From contig NW_026647681.1 in assembly GCF_950295315.1 (NCBI RefSeq), positions 17,408 to 81,407 on the forward strand: a DNA stretch of 64,000 nucleotides, in the 5' to 3' direction. A program made the translations under genes and the position numbers. This DNA is from Erinaceus europaeus. Taxonomy: Eukaryota; Chordata; Mammalia; Eulipotyphla; Erinaceidae. Under the pieces are notes generated by a model. That model was not told the origin of the DNA and did no database searches. It was given only the letters and a program-made list of their open reading frames with translations. Shown one piece after another: positions 11,491-22,735 of the stretch. Numbering within the stretch: position 1 is the first letter of the stretch; every line of letters begins with the position of its first letter.

Positions 11491-11542
11491 AGCAAAATAG
11501 TTTCTTTTAATCCAGCAATATGAACTGAGGATTAATCACATT

Positions 11543-11602
11543 GCTTTTTTGTTTGCTTGTTTCTCCTGCCACCAGGGTTGTAGCTGGGGCTTGGTGCATC
11601 GC
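11543..11602 (-). mobile_element. SINE-A 3' tip
   Basis: Only the last 60 bp of the element (CCACCAGGGTTGTAGCTGGG). It ends abruptly against LINE-1 sequence. Confidence 0.6.
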
Positions 11603-11757
11603 TGCCCCACAGTACAGCCCCTGAGCACAGAACACCAGAACTTAAGAACTTCATCCAATCAACCTGCCAACGTCTATGTTCAGCGGAGAAGCAATTACAG
11701 AAGCCAGACATTCCGCCTCCTGCACCCCAGAAAGTGGGGTCAGTGCGGTAATTAGCT
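11603..11757 (+). mobile_element. LINE-1 3'UTR piece in opposite orientation
   Basis: The reverse complement of this segment matches 16,555-16,680 (TCTGGCTTCTGTAATTGCTT, TTGGCAGGTTGACTGGATGA). It is therefore inverted with respect to the LINE-1 that starts at about 11,757. Confidence 0.75.
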
Positions 11758-14348
11758 CCCAAATATGGGAAAAGTATGTAAGTACTGTTAACTGTAAACT
11801 TTGTGGATCTGACCTAGGGCCCATGCCAGTTCATATTTGGCACAGGAGCCTTTGTAACCTCTGCATCCCTGTGGGTCTGAGCTCGCATTCCATGGTCATA
11901 GATAGGAACATTTTAGGCTGCATTCATTACATGACTAGTTTTTCTCAAGCAGTGGAGTGTGTTGATCCGACTAGGGCCCCAGCTGATGGGGTGGCCTGAT
12001 AGTGACTAAAGAGTCATTGTTAAAGTATGCCAGTCTCTTGCCCTTATTCAGCTTTTGCAGTCCTTGCTTTGATGAGGTTATCTTTGGAGTGAGAGAACTG
12101 TAAAAGGAAGTAAGTGAGGAGGTTATCTGAGTCCACACTATTTCATTAAGAACTTTTTACTGACTCACTACAGACTATTGTGTATTTTTGCTTTCAGGTC
12201 TATATTTTGCCCTAATTTATGGATACATGTGAACATATGCTCTATCTTATAGGACCAGGCCTATATCTAGGTTTTGGGATTTTGTTAGGAAGTGAACCTC
12301 CTGGAATGGAATTAGAGATACTATGAGAGGAAAGGTCTCACCTGAGTAATGAGGGTGAATTAATGACTTTCCATGCCTGACATCTCTGGATACAGTCTGA
12401 AGTGAAGCATGCTGAGGTGGTACTCATTGCGTTGATTTGGTTGGGATCAGCGGATGGAATATAATTTGGTATAAATTGAGAGAAGCATGCAGGAAAGTGA
12501 GCCCCACCCTAGAGGTTCCAGGACTGGGAGAAATATAGGCTCTAAAGAGGAAGCAGGAGGATCCTGCTGTCTTAGGGTTTAAGAAGACAATAGATAATTA
12601 TTACTATAATCACATTATTTGGCAATTGGGTTAACTTTGAAATATCCCTTTGTTAGGATTTGCTGTATCATACACAACATCACTATAATTTATATCCTTT
12701 GATGTTATTTGCATATAGCTATTCCACTGGTTGCTTCTGTTCTCCCTGGTCTAAATTTTTAAGAGAGTCAACGTATCAAAGACTCAGCCTATGTATTAAA
12801 AAGACTCAGTCTATGCTTTAAAAAGTTTGAGACATTCAATCAGTTTTTCCCCTCTCATATTAATTAAATAGTGATTTATATGACTACAAATTTATAAGAG
12901 TGCACATAAACACCATTCCCACCACCAAAAGACTGTGTCCCATCTCCCTCTTCCCCTACCCCCCGACCCCATGAAGCTGAACATCCACCCTCACCCTCAC
13001 CCAAATGTGTGTGCCCTACTCCGAATTCAGTCAAATCCTGCTTTGAGTTTCCCTTTCTGTTATTTTTTTCTCAACTTCTGTTTATGAGTGGAATCATCCC
13101 ATACTTACCTTTATCTTTCTGACTTAGCTCACGTAACATAATTCCTTCTAGCTCCATCCAAGATGGGTCAGAGAAGGTGTGTTCATTGTTCTTAATAGCT
13201 GTGTAGTATTCCATTGTGTATATATACCACAGCTTCCTCAGCCACTCATCTGTTGTTGGGCACCTGGATTACTTCCAGGTTTTAGCTATTATGAATTGTG
13301 CTGCTATGAACATAGGTGTACACATTTCTTTTTGATTAGGTATTACAGAGTCCTTGGGGTATAACCCTAAGAGAGGAATTACTAGGTCATATAGAAGGTC
13401 CATGTCTAGCCTTGTGAGAGTTCTCCAGACTGCTCTCCACAGAGACTGGACCAGTTTACATTCCCACCAGCAGTGCAGAAGGGTTCCTCTGTCCCCACAG
13501 CCTCTCCAGCATTTGTTGCTGCTGTCCTTTTTGATGTATGCCATTCTCACAGGAGTGAGATGGTGTCTCAATGTTGTCTTTATTTTGCTTTATTTATCTG
13601 ACAGTCAGTGACCTGGAGCAATTTTTCATATGTTTGTTAGCCTTTTGGATCTCCTCTGTAGTGAATGTTTTGTTCATGTCCTCTGCCCATTTTTGGATGG
13701 GGTCATTTGCTTTTTTGGTGCTAATTTTGCTGAGCTCTTTGTATATTTTGGTGATTAGTCTCTTGTCTGATGTATGGCATGTGAAGATCTTCTCCCATAC
13801 TGTGAGGGGTCTCTTTGTTTGTGTGATAGTTTCTTTGGCTGTGCAGAAGCTTTTCACTTTGATGTAGTCCCATTGATTTGTTTCTGCTTTAGTCTTTAGT
13901 CTTGGGTTTGTTTCATCAAAGATGTCCTTGAGGTTTAGGTGGGAAAGTGTTCCACCAATGTTTTCCTCTAAGTACTTGATAGTTTCTGGTCTAACATCCA
14001 TGTCCTTGATCCACTTCGAGTTAATTTTTTGTATCTGGTGAGATAAGGTGGTTCAATTTCATTCTTCTGCATGTGTCAACCCAGTTTTCCCAGCACCATT
14101 TACTGAAGAGAGCCTCCTTGCTCCATTTAATAGTTTGGGCCCCCTTGTGAACAATTCGATGTCCATAGGGTGAGGGTTTAGTTCTGGGCTTTCAGTTCTG
14201 TTCCACTGGTCTGTGTGCCTATTTTTGCTCCAGTACCAGGCTGTTTTGATGATGATGGCCTTATAATATAGTTTGAGATCTGGGAGTGTGTTGCCTCCAT
14301 TTCTGTTACTTTTCCTCAAGACTGTTTTGGCAATTCTAGGTGTTTTCT
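11757..14348 (-). mobile_element. LINE-1, 5'-truncated, long-3'UTR subfamily
   Basis: From right to left on the minus strand: the C-terminal part of ORF2 (about 14,348 to 13,170) runs without a break into a 3'UTR of over 1 kb (13,130 to 11,757). The ORF2 part encodes the Cys/His-rich motif (NKCWRGCG ... LLHCWWEC, about 13,530-13,480) in a broken frame. The 3'UTR is colinear with 23.2-24.0 kb but absent from the full-length element at 16.9-22.7 kb, so it marks a separate subfamily. The reverse transcriptase core is missing because of 5' truncation. Confidence 0.88.
13269..14348 (-). pseudogene. LINE-1 ORF2 C-terminal remnant
   Basis: Broken frames cover the C-terminal third of ORF2p. Segment 13,594-14,001 reads DVRPETIKYLEENIGGTL ... 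and 13,269-13,571 reads [19 protein letters not shown] ... with the CX3CX7HX4C motif. Frameshifts separate the pieces. Endonuclease and polymerase domains are absent, so it cannot function on its own. Confidence 0.88.
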
Positions 14349-14604
14349 GTATTTCTCTCTTTTTATTTGAAAAAAAGTCAGCCTGGAGTGATGAAGTCCT
14401 GGTGATGACAAAAAAAAAAAAAAGAGTTATCAGACAAAACTTTAATTTATTTATTTTTAATTCAGAGAAAGATTCCAAAGCATCATTCTGGCAGTTATGA
14501 TGTATGATGCTCTCTCTCTCTATCTTTTGTCTTTCTTACTTATTGATCTATTTTTCCACCAGCTTTATTGTTGTGGCTCCATGCAAGTATAACATCTCTT
14601 CCTG
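14349..14604. other. Unassigned, with A14 run
   Basis: LINE-1 similarity stops near 14,348. What follows includes a run of A near 14,410 and AT-rich DNA that I cannot classify. Confidence 0.4.
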
Positions 14605-14609
14605 GCTGC

Positions 14610-14648
<39 letters not shown>

Positions 14649-14956
14649 TCCCTCCAGGGTTATTGCTGGGGCTTGGTGGGTTCCTACACTATATAGCCAC
14701 TTCTCCTGGAGGCAATTTTCCCCATTTTGTTACCCTTGTTGTTATTATTGTTGTTGTTGCTGTTGCTGTTGTTGGATAGGACAGAGAGAAATCAAACGAA
14801 GAGGGGAGACATGGAGGGAGAGAAAGACAGACACCTGCAGACCTGCTTCACCGCCTGTGAGATGACCCCCCTGCAAGTGGGACTTGAATGCTTGAACTGG
14901 GATCCTTATGCTGGTCCTTGTGTGTGCTTAACCTGGTGCGCTACAGCCTAACCCCC
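14605..14956 (-). mobile_element. SINE-A with (TTTC)n tail
   Basis: The A-rich tail appears on this strand as a clean (TTTC)n run at 14,609-14,650. The body is intact, with GTTGTTGTTGCTGTTGCTG in the middle. The head is shortened around the B box (GCTTGAACTGGGATCC). Confidence 0.88.
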
Positions 14957-14973
14957 CTTTTTTGATAGAGGCA

Positions 14974-15006
<33 letters not shown>

Positions 15007-15062
15007 CAAGGAGAGTCACCTGCTCATGAAGCTTCCCTTTTGCAAATGGGGACTGGGGTTCT
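14957..15062 (-). mobile_element. SINE-B fragment with (GA)n
   Basis: The body has become a pure (GA)n run of about 28 bp (14,980-15,007). The head is missing beyond GGGGACTGGGG. Confidence 0.65.
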
Positions 15063-15417
15063 TTTTATTTCTTTATGCAGTGTCAGGGAGCAAACCCAGG
15101 GCCCTACAACACCGTCCCAGCCTGCGAGTCTGTTTCAATAAGGAAGGGAGTAGAGACACACTCCCGAGAGAGTGGCTGGACAGAAGCCCTATTGTGCAGG
15201 CCCCACTCCACTGTCCATTGTCGTCTAGGAGTGAGAAGGCTTCACAGAGCTCCATGCACACTGCTTTTCTGAGTCAAAGACCTCATTTGTGATTCAAGAA
15301 TAACAGCACATTTATTTACATCTGTTTGATTAACTTCTTGAAGTCACTAATCTCCAAAACCTAAGGCCAGAACCCATGCTTATCATTCAGATGAATGGTT
15401 AAAATTGGAATCAAGAC
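15063..15417. other. Unassigned sequence
   Basis: Starts with a possible SINE scrap (TGTCAGGGAGCAAACCCAGGG). The rest shows no repeat. Short overlapping frames on both strands (62-88 codons) have no recognisable content. Confidence 0.4.
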
Positions 15418-15729
15418 TTTTCTTTCTTTCTCTCTCTCTTTCTTGCTCTTAAAGCTTTTTTTAAAATTTATTTTTCCCTTTTGTTGCCCTCATTGTTCAA
15501 CATTGTTGTGGTTGTTGATGTCGTTGTTGTTGAATAGGACAGAGAGAAATGGAGAGGGGAGGGGAAGACAGAGAGGAGGAGAGAAAGACAGACACTTGCA
15601 GACCTGCTTCACCGCCTGTGAAGCGACTCCCCTGCAGGTGGGGATCCGGGGGCGTGAACCAGGATCCTTACACAGGTCCTTGCGCTTTGCTCCACGTGTG
15701 CTTAACCCGCTGCGCCACTGCCCGACTCG
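15418..15729 (-). mobile_element. SINE-A
   Basis: Full-length minus-strand copy with a well-kept head (CCGCTGCGCCACTGCCCGACTC) and a CT-rich tail. Confidence 0.9.
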
Positions 15730-15899
15730 AAGGCTTTTCTTTAAAACAAATTAGAGTTGGGGCTAAGCCAAAAGCATGAGCTCTTTGTCCTTTGACCGGA
15801 ATGACCTGGAATCTGGGCCAGTTATGGCTCCCAGACTGGGGAAAGCCACGGCTGTGCCCAGAATCCTATCACTCATAGTTCTTTCAATGAGATTCTTTT

Positions 15900-16078
15900 T
15901 TAAAAACTATATTTTATTTATCTTATTTTAATGAGAGAGAGACATGCAGAGAAAGAGAGAGAGATGCCAGAGCACTGCTCAGCTCTGGCTCAGGGTAGAG
16001 CTGGGGATTAAACTTGGGACTTTGGAGTCTTGGGCATGAAAGTCTTTTGCAGAAACATGATGCTGTCTCTCCTTCCCT
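15900..16078 (-). mobile_element. SINE-D
   Basis: Good minus-strand example: A-rich end, AATGAGAGAGAGACATGCAG, GCACTGCTCAGCTCTGGCTC, and the head AGTCTTTTGCAGAAACATGA. Confidence 0.8.
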
Positions 16079-16084
16079 GCATGA

Positions 16085-16889
16085 AGTTTTTTTTAAAAAT
16101 TTATTTATAAAATAAAAAATATCGACAAGACCATAGGATAAGAGGGGTACAACTCCACACAATTCCCACCACCAGAACTCGATATCCCGTCCCCTCCCCT
16201 GATAGCTTTTTTATTTTTATTTTTTTTAGGATTTCTTCTTTTTTTTCAAAGCACTTATTTATTTCCTTTTGTTGCCCTTGTTTTTATTGTTGTAGTTATT
16301 GTTACTGATGTCATTGTTGTTGGATAGGACAGAGAAGTGGAGAAAGGAGGGGAGAACAGAGAGGGGGAGAGAAAGACAGACACCTACAGACCTGCTTCAC
16401 CGCTTGTGAAGCGACTCCCCTGCAGGTGGGAGTCTGGGAGCTTGAACCGGGATTCTTAGCTGGTCCTTGCCACATGCGCTTAACCCGCTGCGCTACCGCC
16501 CGACTCCTCCCAGCTTTCCTATTCTTTATCCCTCTGGGAGTATGGACCCAGGGTCATTACGGGGTGCAGAAGGTAAAATGTCTGGCTTCTGTAATTGCTT
16601 CCCTGCTGAACATGGGCGTTGGCAGGTTGACTGGATGAAGTTCTTAAGTTCTGGTGTTCTGTACTCAGGGGTTTTGTGTGGCCATGCTAGCGACACCCAG
16701 CTCAACACTCTTCACCCAGCAGTCTTGTCAGACCCCACAGAAGGGCTCAGTCCTGCCAACTTCCTCACCCACACCTGACAGTCACAAGGTCAGGTGCCTC
16801 TGAGCAACGGGTTTCAGACTGGAGGTTCCAACATGACTTGCCTTGGGTTTGATGAGTGTACTGGAAGTTTCACCCGCTTGATATCTGGC
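16085..16889 (-). mobile_element. LINE-1 long-3'UTR fragment, split by SINE-A
   Basis: Starts at the LINE-1 3' terminus (ATAAAATAAAAAATATCGAC, AGGGGTACAACTCCACACAA) and continues after the SINE through CTGGCTTCTGTAATTGCTTC. It stops at 16,889, where the full-length LINE-1 has inserted. Its last 250 bp (GACACCCAGCTCAACACTCT ...) is not represented in the other copies here. Confidence 0.82.
16205..16512 (-). mobile_element. SINE-A inside LINE-1 3'UTR
   Basis: Interrupts the LINE-1 motif CCCCTGATAGCTTTCC. An AGCTTT duplication remains on each side. The head is well preserved (CGCTGCGCTACCGCCCGACTCC). Confidence 0.88.
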
Positions 16890-17171
16890 TCCTCCCCCCT
16901 CTTTTCTTTTTTTTTTTAATTTTTAAAAAAAATAATTTATTTCTTTATTGGGGAATTAATGCTTTACATTCAACAGTAAATACAATAGTTTGTACATGCA
17001 TAACATTCCCCAGATTCCCATTTAACAATACAACCCCCACTATTTCATTCATCATTGTTCATGGACCTGTATTCTCCCCACCCACCCACCCACCCCAGAG
17101 TCTTTTACTTTGGTGTAATACTCCAATTCCATTTCAGGTTCGACTTGTGTTTTCTTTTCTAATCTTGTTTT

Positions 17172-20100
17172 TCAACTTCGGCCTGAGAGTGAGATCATCC
17201 CATATTCATCCTTCTGTTTCTGACTTATTTCACTCAACATGATTTTTTCAAGGTCCATCCAAGATCGGCTGAAAACGGTGAAGTCACCATTTTTTACAGC
17301 TGAGTAGTATTCCATTGTGTATATAGACCACAACTTGCTCAGCCACTCATCTGTTGTTGGACACCTGGGTTGCTTCCAGGTTTTGGCTATTACAAATTGT
17401 GCTGCCAAGAACATATGTGTACACAGATCTTTTTGGATGGATGTGTTGGGTTCCTTAGGATATATCCCCAGGAGGGGAATTGCAGGGTCATATGGTAGGT
17501 CCATTTCTAGCCTTCTGAGAGTTCTCCAGATTGTTCTCCACAGAGGTTGGACCAATTGACATTCCCACCAGCAGTGCAGGAGGGTTCTTTGACCCCACAC
17601 CCTCTCCAGCATTTGTTGCTGTTACCTTTTCTGATGTATGACATTCTCACAGGAGTGAAGTGATATCTCATTGTTGTCTTGATTTGCATTTCTCTGACAA
17701 TCAGAGACTTGGAGCATTTTTTCATGTGTTTCTCGGCCTTTTGGATCTCTTCTGTGGTGAATATTCTGTCCAAGTCCTCCCCCCATTTTTGGATGGGGTT
17801 ATTTGTTGTCTTGTTGTTGAGTCTGGCAAGCTCTTTATATATATTGGTTATTAAACTCTTATCTGATGTATGGCATGTAAAGATCTTCTCCCATTCTGTG
17901 AGGGGTCTCTTGGTTTGGGTAGTGGTTTCTTTTGCTGTGAAGAAGCTTTTTAATTTGATGTAGTCCCATAGGTTTATACTTGCCTTAGTCTTCCTTGTAA
18001 TTGGATTCGTTTCATTGAAAATGTCTTTAAAATTTATGCGAAAAAAAGTTCTGCCAATATTTTCCTCTAAGTATCTGATAGTTTCTGGTCTAACATCCAA
18101 GTCCTTGATCCACTTGGAATTTACTTTTGTATTTGGTGAAATACAGTGGTTCAGTTTCATTCTTCTGCATGTTTCAACCCATTGTTTCCAACACCATTTG
18201 TTGAAGAGACTCTCCTTTCCCCATGTAATAGTCTGGGCCCCTTTGTCAAAGATTAGATGTCCATACGTGTGGGGCCTCATTTCTGGGCTCTCAATTCTAT
18301 TCCACTGGTCAGTGTGTCTGTTCATGTTCCAGTACCAAGCAGTTTTGATGACAATGACCCTATAATACAGTTTGAGATCTGGGAGTGTGATGCCTCCGGT
18401 TCTGTTCTTTTTTCTCAAGATTGTTTTGGCAATTCTAGGTCTTTTCTGGTTCCAGATAAACATTTGTAGCATTTGTTCTATTCTCCTAAAAAATGTGCTT
18501 GGGATCTTGATGGGGATAGTATTAAATTTGTAGATGGCTCTGGGTAATATATTCATTTTGATGATGTTAATTCTTCCAACCCATGAACATGGAATATCTT
18601 TCCACTTCTTTGTGTCTTTTTCAATTTCTTTGAGTAGTGACTCATAATTTTCAGTATACAAGTCTTTCACTTCTTTGGTTAGGTTTACTCCTAGATATTT
18701 TATTGTTTTTGTTGCTATAGAAAAAGGAACTGATTTCTGGATTTCAATTTCTTCTAACTTAGTGTTTGCATAGAGGAATGCCACTGACTTTTGAATGTTA
18801 ATTTTATAGCCTGACACCTTACTGTATTGCCTGATGATTTCCAAAAGCTTCTTGCTGGATTCCTTAGGTTTTTCCATGTATACTATCATGTCATCTGCAA
18901 ATAAGGAGAGTTTGACTTCTTCTCTTCCAATCTGTATGCCTTTAATTCCTTGCTCCTGCCTGATTGCTATGGCAAGAACTTCCAACACTATGTTGAATAG
19001 TAATGGTGATAGTGGGCAGCCCTGTCTAGTACCTGATCTGAGGGGAAATGCTTCCAGTTTTTCACCATTGAGTATGTTGTTGGCTGTAGGTTTGCTATAT
19101 ATAGACTCCACTATCTTCAGGAATTTTCCATCTATTCCCATTTTTTGTAGTGTTTTGATCATAAAGGGGTGTTGTATTTTGTCAAAGGCTTTCTCTGCAT
19201 CTATTGATATGACCATGTGGTTTTTGGTCTTGCTTTTGTTGATATGGTGGATCACATTGATTGATTTACGTATATTAAACCAACCTTGCATGCCTGGGAT
19301 AAACCCACTTGGTCATGATGAACAATCTTTTTGATATACTGCTGTATCCGGTTGGCTAGAATTTTGTTCAATATTTTCGCATCTATGTTCATCAGAGATA
19401 TTGGTCTGTAGTTTTCTTTTTTGGTTGTGTCCCTGTCTGCTTTTGGTATCAGGGTGATGTTGGCTTCATAGAAGCTGGCAGGGAGTATTCCAGTGTCTTC
19501 AACCTTCTGGAAGACTTTTAAAAGTGGAGGTATTAGTTCTTCTTTGAAAGTTTTGTAGAATTCATTTATAAAACCATCTGGTCCAGGACTTTTATTTTTG
19601 GGAAGATTTTTGATAACTGTTTCAATTTCATTAGCTGTGATGGGCCTGTTCATGTTATCCACTTCCTCTTTACATAGTTTTGGAAGTTGGTAGGTATCTA
19701 GGAAATCATTCATTTCTTCCAGGTTCTCTAGCTTGGTAGCATATAGTTGTTCATAGAAGCCTCGCATGATATGTTGAATTTCTGCAGTGTCTGTTGTGAT
19801 ATCTCCTCTTTCATTTACTATCCGATTTATTTGGGTCTTCTCCCTTTTTTGTTTTGTGAGTCTGGCTAAAGATTTGTCGATTTTGTTTACTCTTTCCAAG
19901 AACCAACATTTACTTTCATTGATCTTTTGTATGGTTTTCCTATTCTCAATGTTATTTATTTCTGCCCTAACTTTAGTGATTTCTGTCCTTCTGGTTGCTT
20001 TAGGATTCCTTTGTTGTTCTTCTTCTAGGTCTTTAAGATGTGCAATCAGGCTGTTTATTTGTGCCTTTTCTTGTTTCCTAATGTGTGCTTGTATAGCTAT

Positions 20101-20994
20101 GAACTTCCCTCTTAGGACTGCTTTAGCTGTGTCCCAAATATTTTGATAGCTTGTGTCTTCATTTTCATTGAACTCTCGAAACATTTTGATTTCTTCCTTG
20201 ATTTCCTCTTTGACCCAGAAGTTGTTAAGAAGTGTACTGTTGAGCTTCCACATTTTGGGACTGTTACTAATCTTTTGTTGATTGTTAAGTGTTAGTTTAA
20301 TTCCACTGTGGTCTGAGAAGATGTTTGGGATGATTTCAGTGCTCTTGAATTGGCTGATGCTGTCTTTGTGGCCTAACATATGGTCTATCCTTGAGAATGA
20401 TCCATGTGGATTTGAGTAAAATGTGTATTCCAGTTTCTTGGGATGAATGACTCTGAAAATGTCCAATAGTTCTAGTTTATCTATCTCTTCATTTAGCTCC
20501 CTTATGTCTTTACTGATTTTCTTCCTGGATGATCTGTCAAGTTGAGATAGTGGGGTGTTGAAGTCCCCTACTATGATTGTGTTACTGTTAATATATTACT
20601 GTAGCTCTTTCAGTAGAAGTTTGATGTATTTAGATGGCTTTTCATTGGGTGCATAGATATTAATAATTGTTAAGTCCTCTTGATTGACTGATCCTCTGAG
20701 CATTAAGTAGTGTCCATTCCTATCTTTTTTAATCTTATCTATTTTAAAGTCTATCATGTCAGATATGAAAATAGCTGTTCCTGCCCTTTTTTGTGGGCCA
20801 TTGGCTTGTATGATAGTTTTCCATCCTTTCACTTTAAGTCTGTGTTTGTCTAGTTGATGTAGGTGAGTTTCCTGTAGACAACATATTGTTGGGTTGTGTT
20901 TTCTGATCCATCTTCCTACTCTGTGTCTTTTAATAGGTGAATTCAGGCCATTCACATTTATTGATATCAAAGATTGAAGATATTTTAACGCCAT
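17172..20994 (-). pseudogene. LINE-1 ORF2 (endonuclease-reverse transcriptase), three lesions
   Basis: ORF2p nicks target DNA and reverse-transcribes the element. The start at 20,994 gives MALKYLQSLISINVNGLNSP, the N-terminus of the APE-type endonuclease. Endonuclease motifs INVNGLN, CLQETHL and, further on, VGDFNTPL are visible. The reverse transcriptase core follows (KSPGPDGF near 19,590, [10 protein letters not shown] near 18,900 with the catalytic DD). The C-terminal CX3CX7HX4C motif lies near 17,600-17,560. Lesions: an in-frame TAA at 20,596-20,598 right after KELQ; a frameshift near 19,300 (after HHDQVG); a frameshift near 17,600 just after NKCWRGCG. The total of about 1,270 codons is normal for the family. 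As it stands the copy cannot make a full protein. Confidence 0.94.
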
Positions 20995-21051
20995 TCTTGT
21001 AAAGTTTTAAGAGTGTTTTGATATATGTCCTATTTGTGGTGGTCTGGTTGT

Positions 21052-22024
21052 TTATAGGAGACCTTTCAGAACTTCTTTCAGGGCAGGCTTGGTGATGGTT
21101 GCTTCCTTCAACTGTTGCTTGTCTGAGAAGGTTCTGATGCTTCCATCTAGTCTGAATGACAGTCTAGCAGGATATAGTATTCTTGGCTGAAAGCCTTTCT
21201 CATTGAGCACTCGATAGATATCTTGCCATTCTCTTCTGGCCTGTAGTGTTTGTATGGAGAAGTCTGCTGCTAATCTTATGGGTTTTCCTTTGTAGCTGAC
21301 TCTGTTTTTCTCTTGCAGCCTTGAGGATCCTTTCTTTATCCTTATTCCTTTCCAATCTAAGTATGACATGTCTTGGTGTCTTTAGGTCTGGGTTAATTCT
21401 GTTTGGGACCCTCTGGGCTTCTTGAATCTTTATGTCTTTGGTGTTGTCTAGACTAGAGAAATTTTCAGCTATTATGGCCTGGAGAATGCTTTCTTCCTCC
21501 CCTTCTCTTTCTTCCTCTGGTAAGCCAATAATGCGTATATTGTTTCTTTTGAAGTCATCCCATAGGACTCTGTTGTTGTTTTCAGCATCTCTTAATCTCT
21601 TTTTGAGATCTCTTACTTCTTTTTTAGTTGTCTCTAATTCATCCTCAATCTTGCTAATTCTGTCTTCAGCCTCATAGATTCTATTCTCTCTGCCCTCTAC
21701 TGCTTTCTGGAGTTCATCTATTTTGTTGCCCTGCTCTGATACTGTTTTAGCTTGTTCAGCTAGTTGCCTTCTTAGCTCAGTGATTTCAGCTTTCAGCTCT
21801 CTATTAACCATGAGATAATTAGAAATTTCTTCCATTTTCTCATTTGTTGTTCCTGCATTTCTGATTACAATTTTTTCAAATTCTTTACTCACTCCTATTA
21901 TTATTTCCTTAGCTAATGTTTGAATGTTGAACTCGTTGTTTTGTGCTTCACCCTCTGGAGGACTTTTAGCTGGACTCTTGTCCTGGTTCGAGTCTCCAAT
22001 ATTTTTTCTTGTTGTTTTAACCAT
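21052..22024 (-). pseudogene. LINE-1 ORF1 (RNA-binding protein), one frameshift
   Basis: ORF1p is the trimeric RNA-binding chaperone of the LINE-1 ribonucleoprotein. The start at 22,024 gives MVKTTRKNIGDSNQDKSP. A low-complexity N-terminus is followed by a coiled coil (about residues 65-145, many heptad Leu/Ile/Glu), the RRM region starting near RNNIRIIGLPEEE (about residue 160), and the C-terminal domain. The frame shifts near 21,310, within KAAREK: upstream it runs on to 21,200, while the correct C-terminal domain (YKGKPIRLAADF, LQARREWQDIYRVL) lies in another frame ending at 21,052. Restoring one base would give roughly 320 residues, normal for ORF1p. ORF2 follows 57 bp downstream. Confidence 0.92.
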
Positions 22025-22698
22025 TTTATATATGTTAACAGTTTTTTCAATCCCTGAGTTGGAGCTCAGTGGTGTAAAAGCCTCTTTTTTTTTCTTCCCT
22101 GTAGGCTATGGGAGCCTGAGGGCTTTTAAACTATCAATAGGCTTCTTAGCTTAATCACTGACTCCTGATCAAGAGATAAAGCAGGGTGTGGCAGAGATAA
22201 TCCAGTGGTTATGCAAAGAGACTTTCACAGCCCCTCAGCTATGCCACCGAGGTATAGGTCTTCTCCTGAGTTTCCCGGTTAGATCTCTGTCCCCTGGTTT
22301 CCCTCCCTGTTGCTGTTCCAGATTCTGAAGGTAGTAGCAATGGAGACTCAGAGTTGCACTTAGTGAGTCTCTGGGGAGTCCTTTCCTCCCTTCAGCTGTC
22401 CCCTTGTTGTGGAGCAGACTGGAGGTGGTGTCTCTACTGATAAACTGTTGAACTGTTAGCAGTCACTTAATCTCTCCTTAGGCCCCTCTCTCCTCTCTGT
22501 CACCAGCCATGCGTGTTTGTACTCACGGGTGATTTACTGGGTTTCTGTGGTCATTCTAGTCCTGTCTTGTTTCGGTCCGGGTGGTCTCCTTTGGTATTCC
22601 TAGTTGATCCGGGAGAGGAGAGGAGAGGAGAGGAGAGGAGAGGAGAGGAGAGGAGAGAAGAGAAAGTGATCTGCTGCTCGTAGCTCCGCCTCCGGAAG
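22025..22698 (-). promoter_or_regulatory. LINE-1 5'UTR with presumed internal promoter
   Basis: The 674 bp between the 5' end and the ORF1 ATG. It is more GC-rich than the body and begins with a CpG-bearing segment (CCGGAGGCGGAGC). LINE-1 promoters are internal to this region in other mammals; I infer the same here and cannot identify individual factor sites. A pentanucleotide repeat lies close to the 5' end. Confidence 0.7.
22613..22657. repeat. (AGGAG)n in LINE-1 5'UTR
   Basis: About nine pentanucleotide units, 41-85 bp inside the 5' end of the full-length LINE-1. On the LINE-1 sense strand this is (CTCCT)n. Confidence 0.93.
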
Positions 22699-22735
22699 TC
22701 CTCCCCCCTCTTTTCTTTTTTTCTTTCTTTCCTTC

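Larger units (their letters stand above)
16912..22698 (-). mobile_element. Full-length LINE-1 (about 5.8 kb) with TSD
   Basis: Minus-strand element running from its 5' end at 22,698 (CTTCCGGAGGCGGAGCTACG) through a 5'UTR of about 0.67 kb, ORF1, a spacer of about 57 bp, ORF2 and a short 3'UTR, to an A-rich tail at about 16,912-16,930. TCCTCCCCCCTCTTTTCTTT stands at 16,890-16,909 and again at 22,699-22,718, so this is a complete target-primed insertion. The few coding lesions and the intact duplication indicate a young copy. It is the only complete autonomous-type element in the window. Confidence 0.95.

Noticed and set aside
17660..20146. Several 60-170 codon plus-strand frames
   Set aside because: They are antisense shadows of the minus-strand LINE-1 ORF2.
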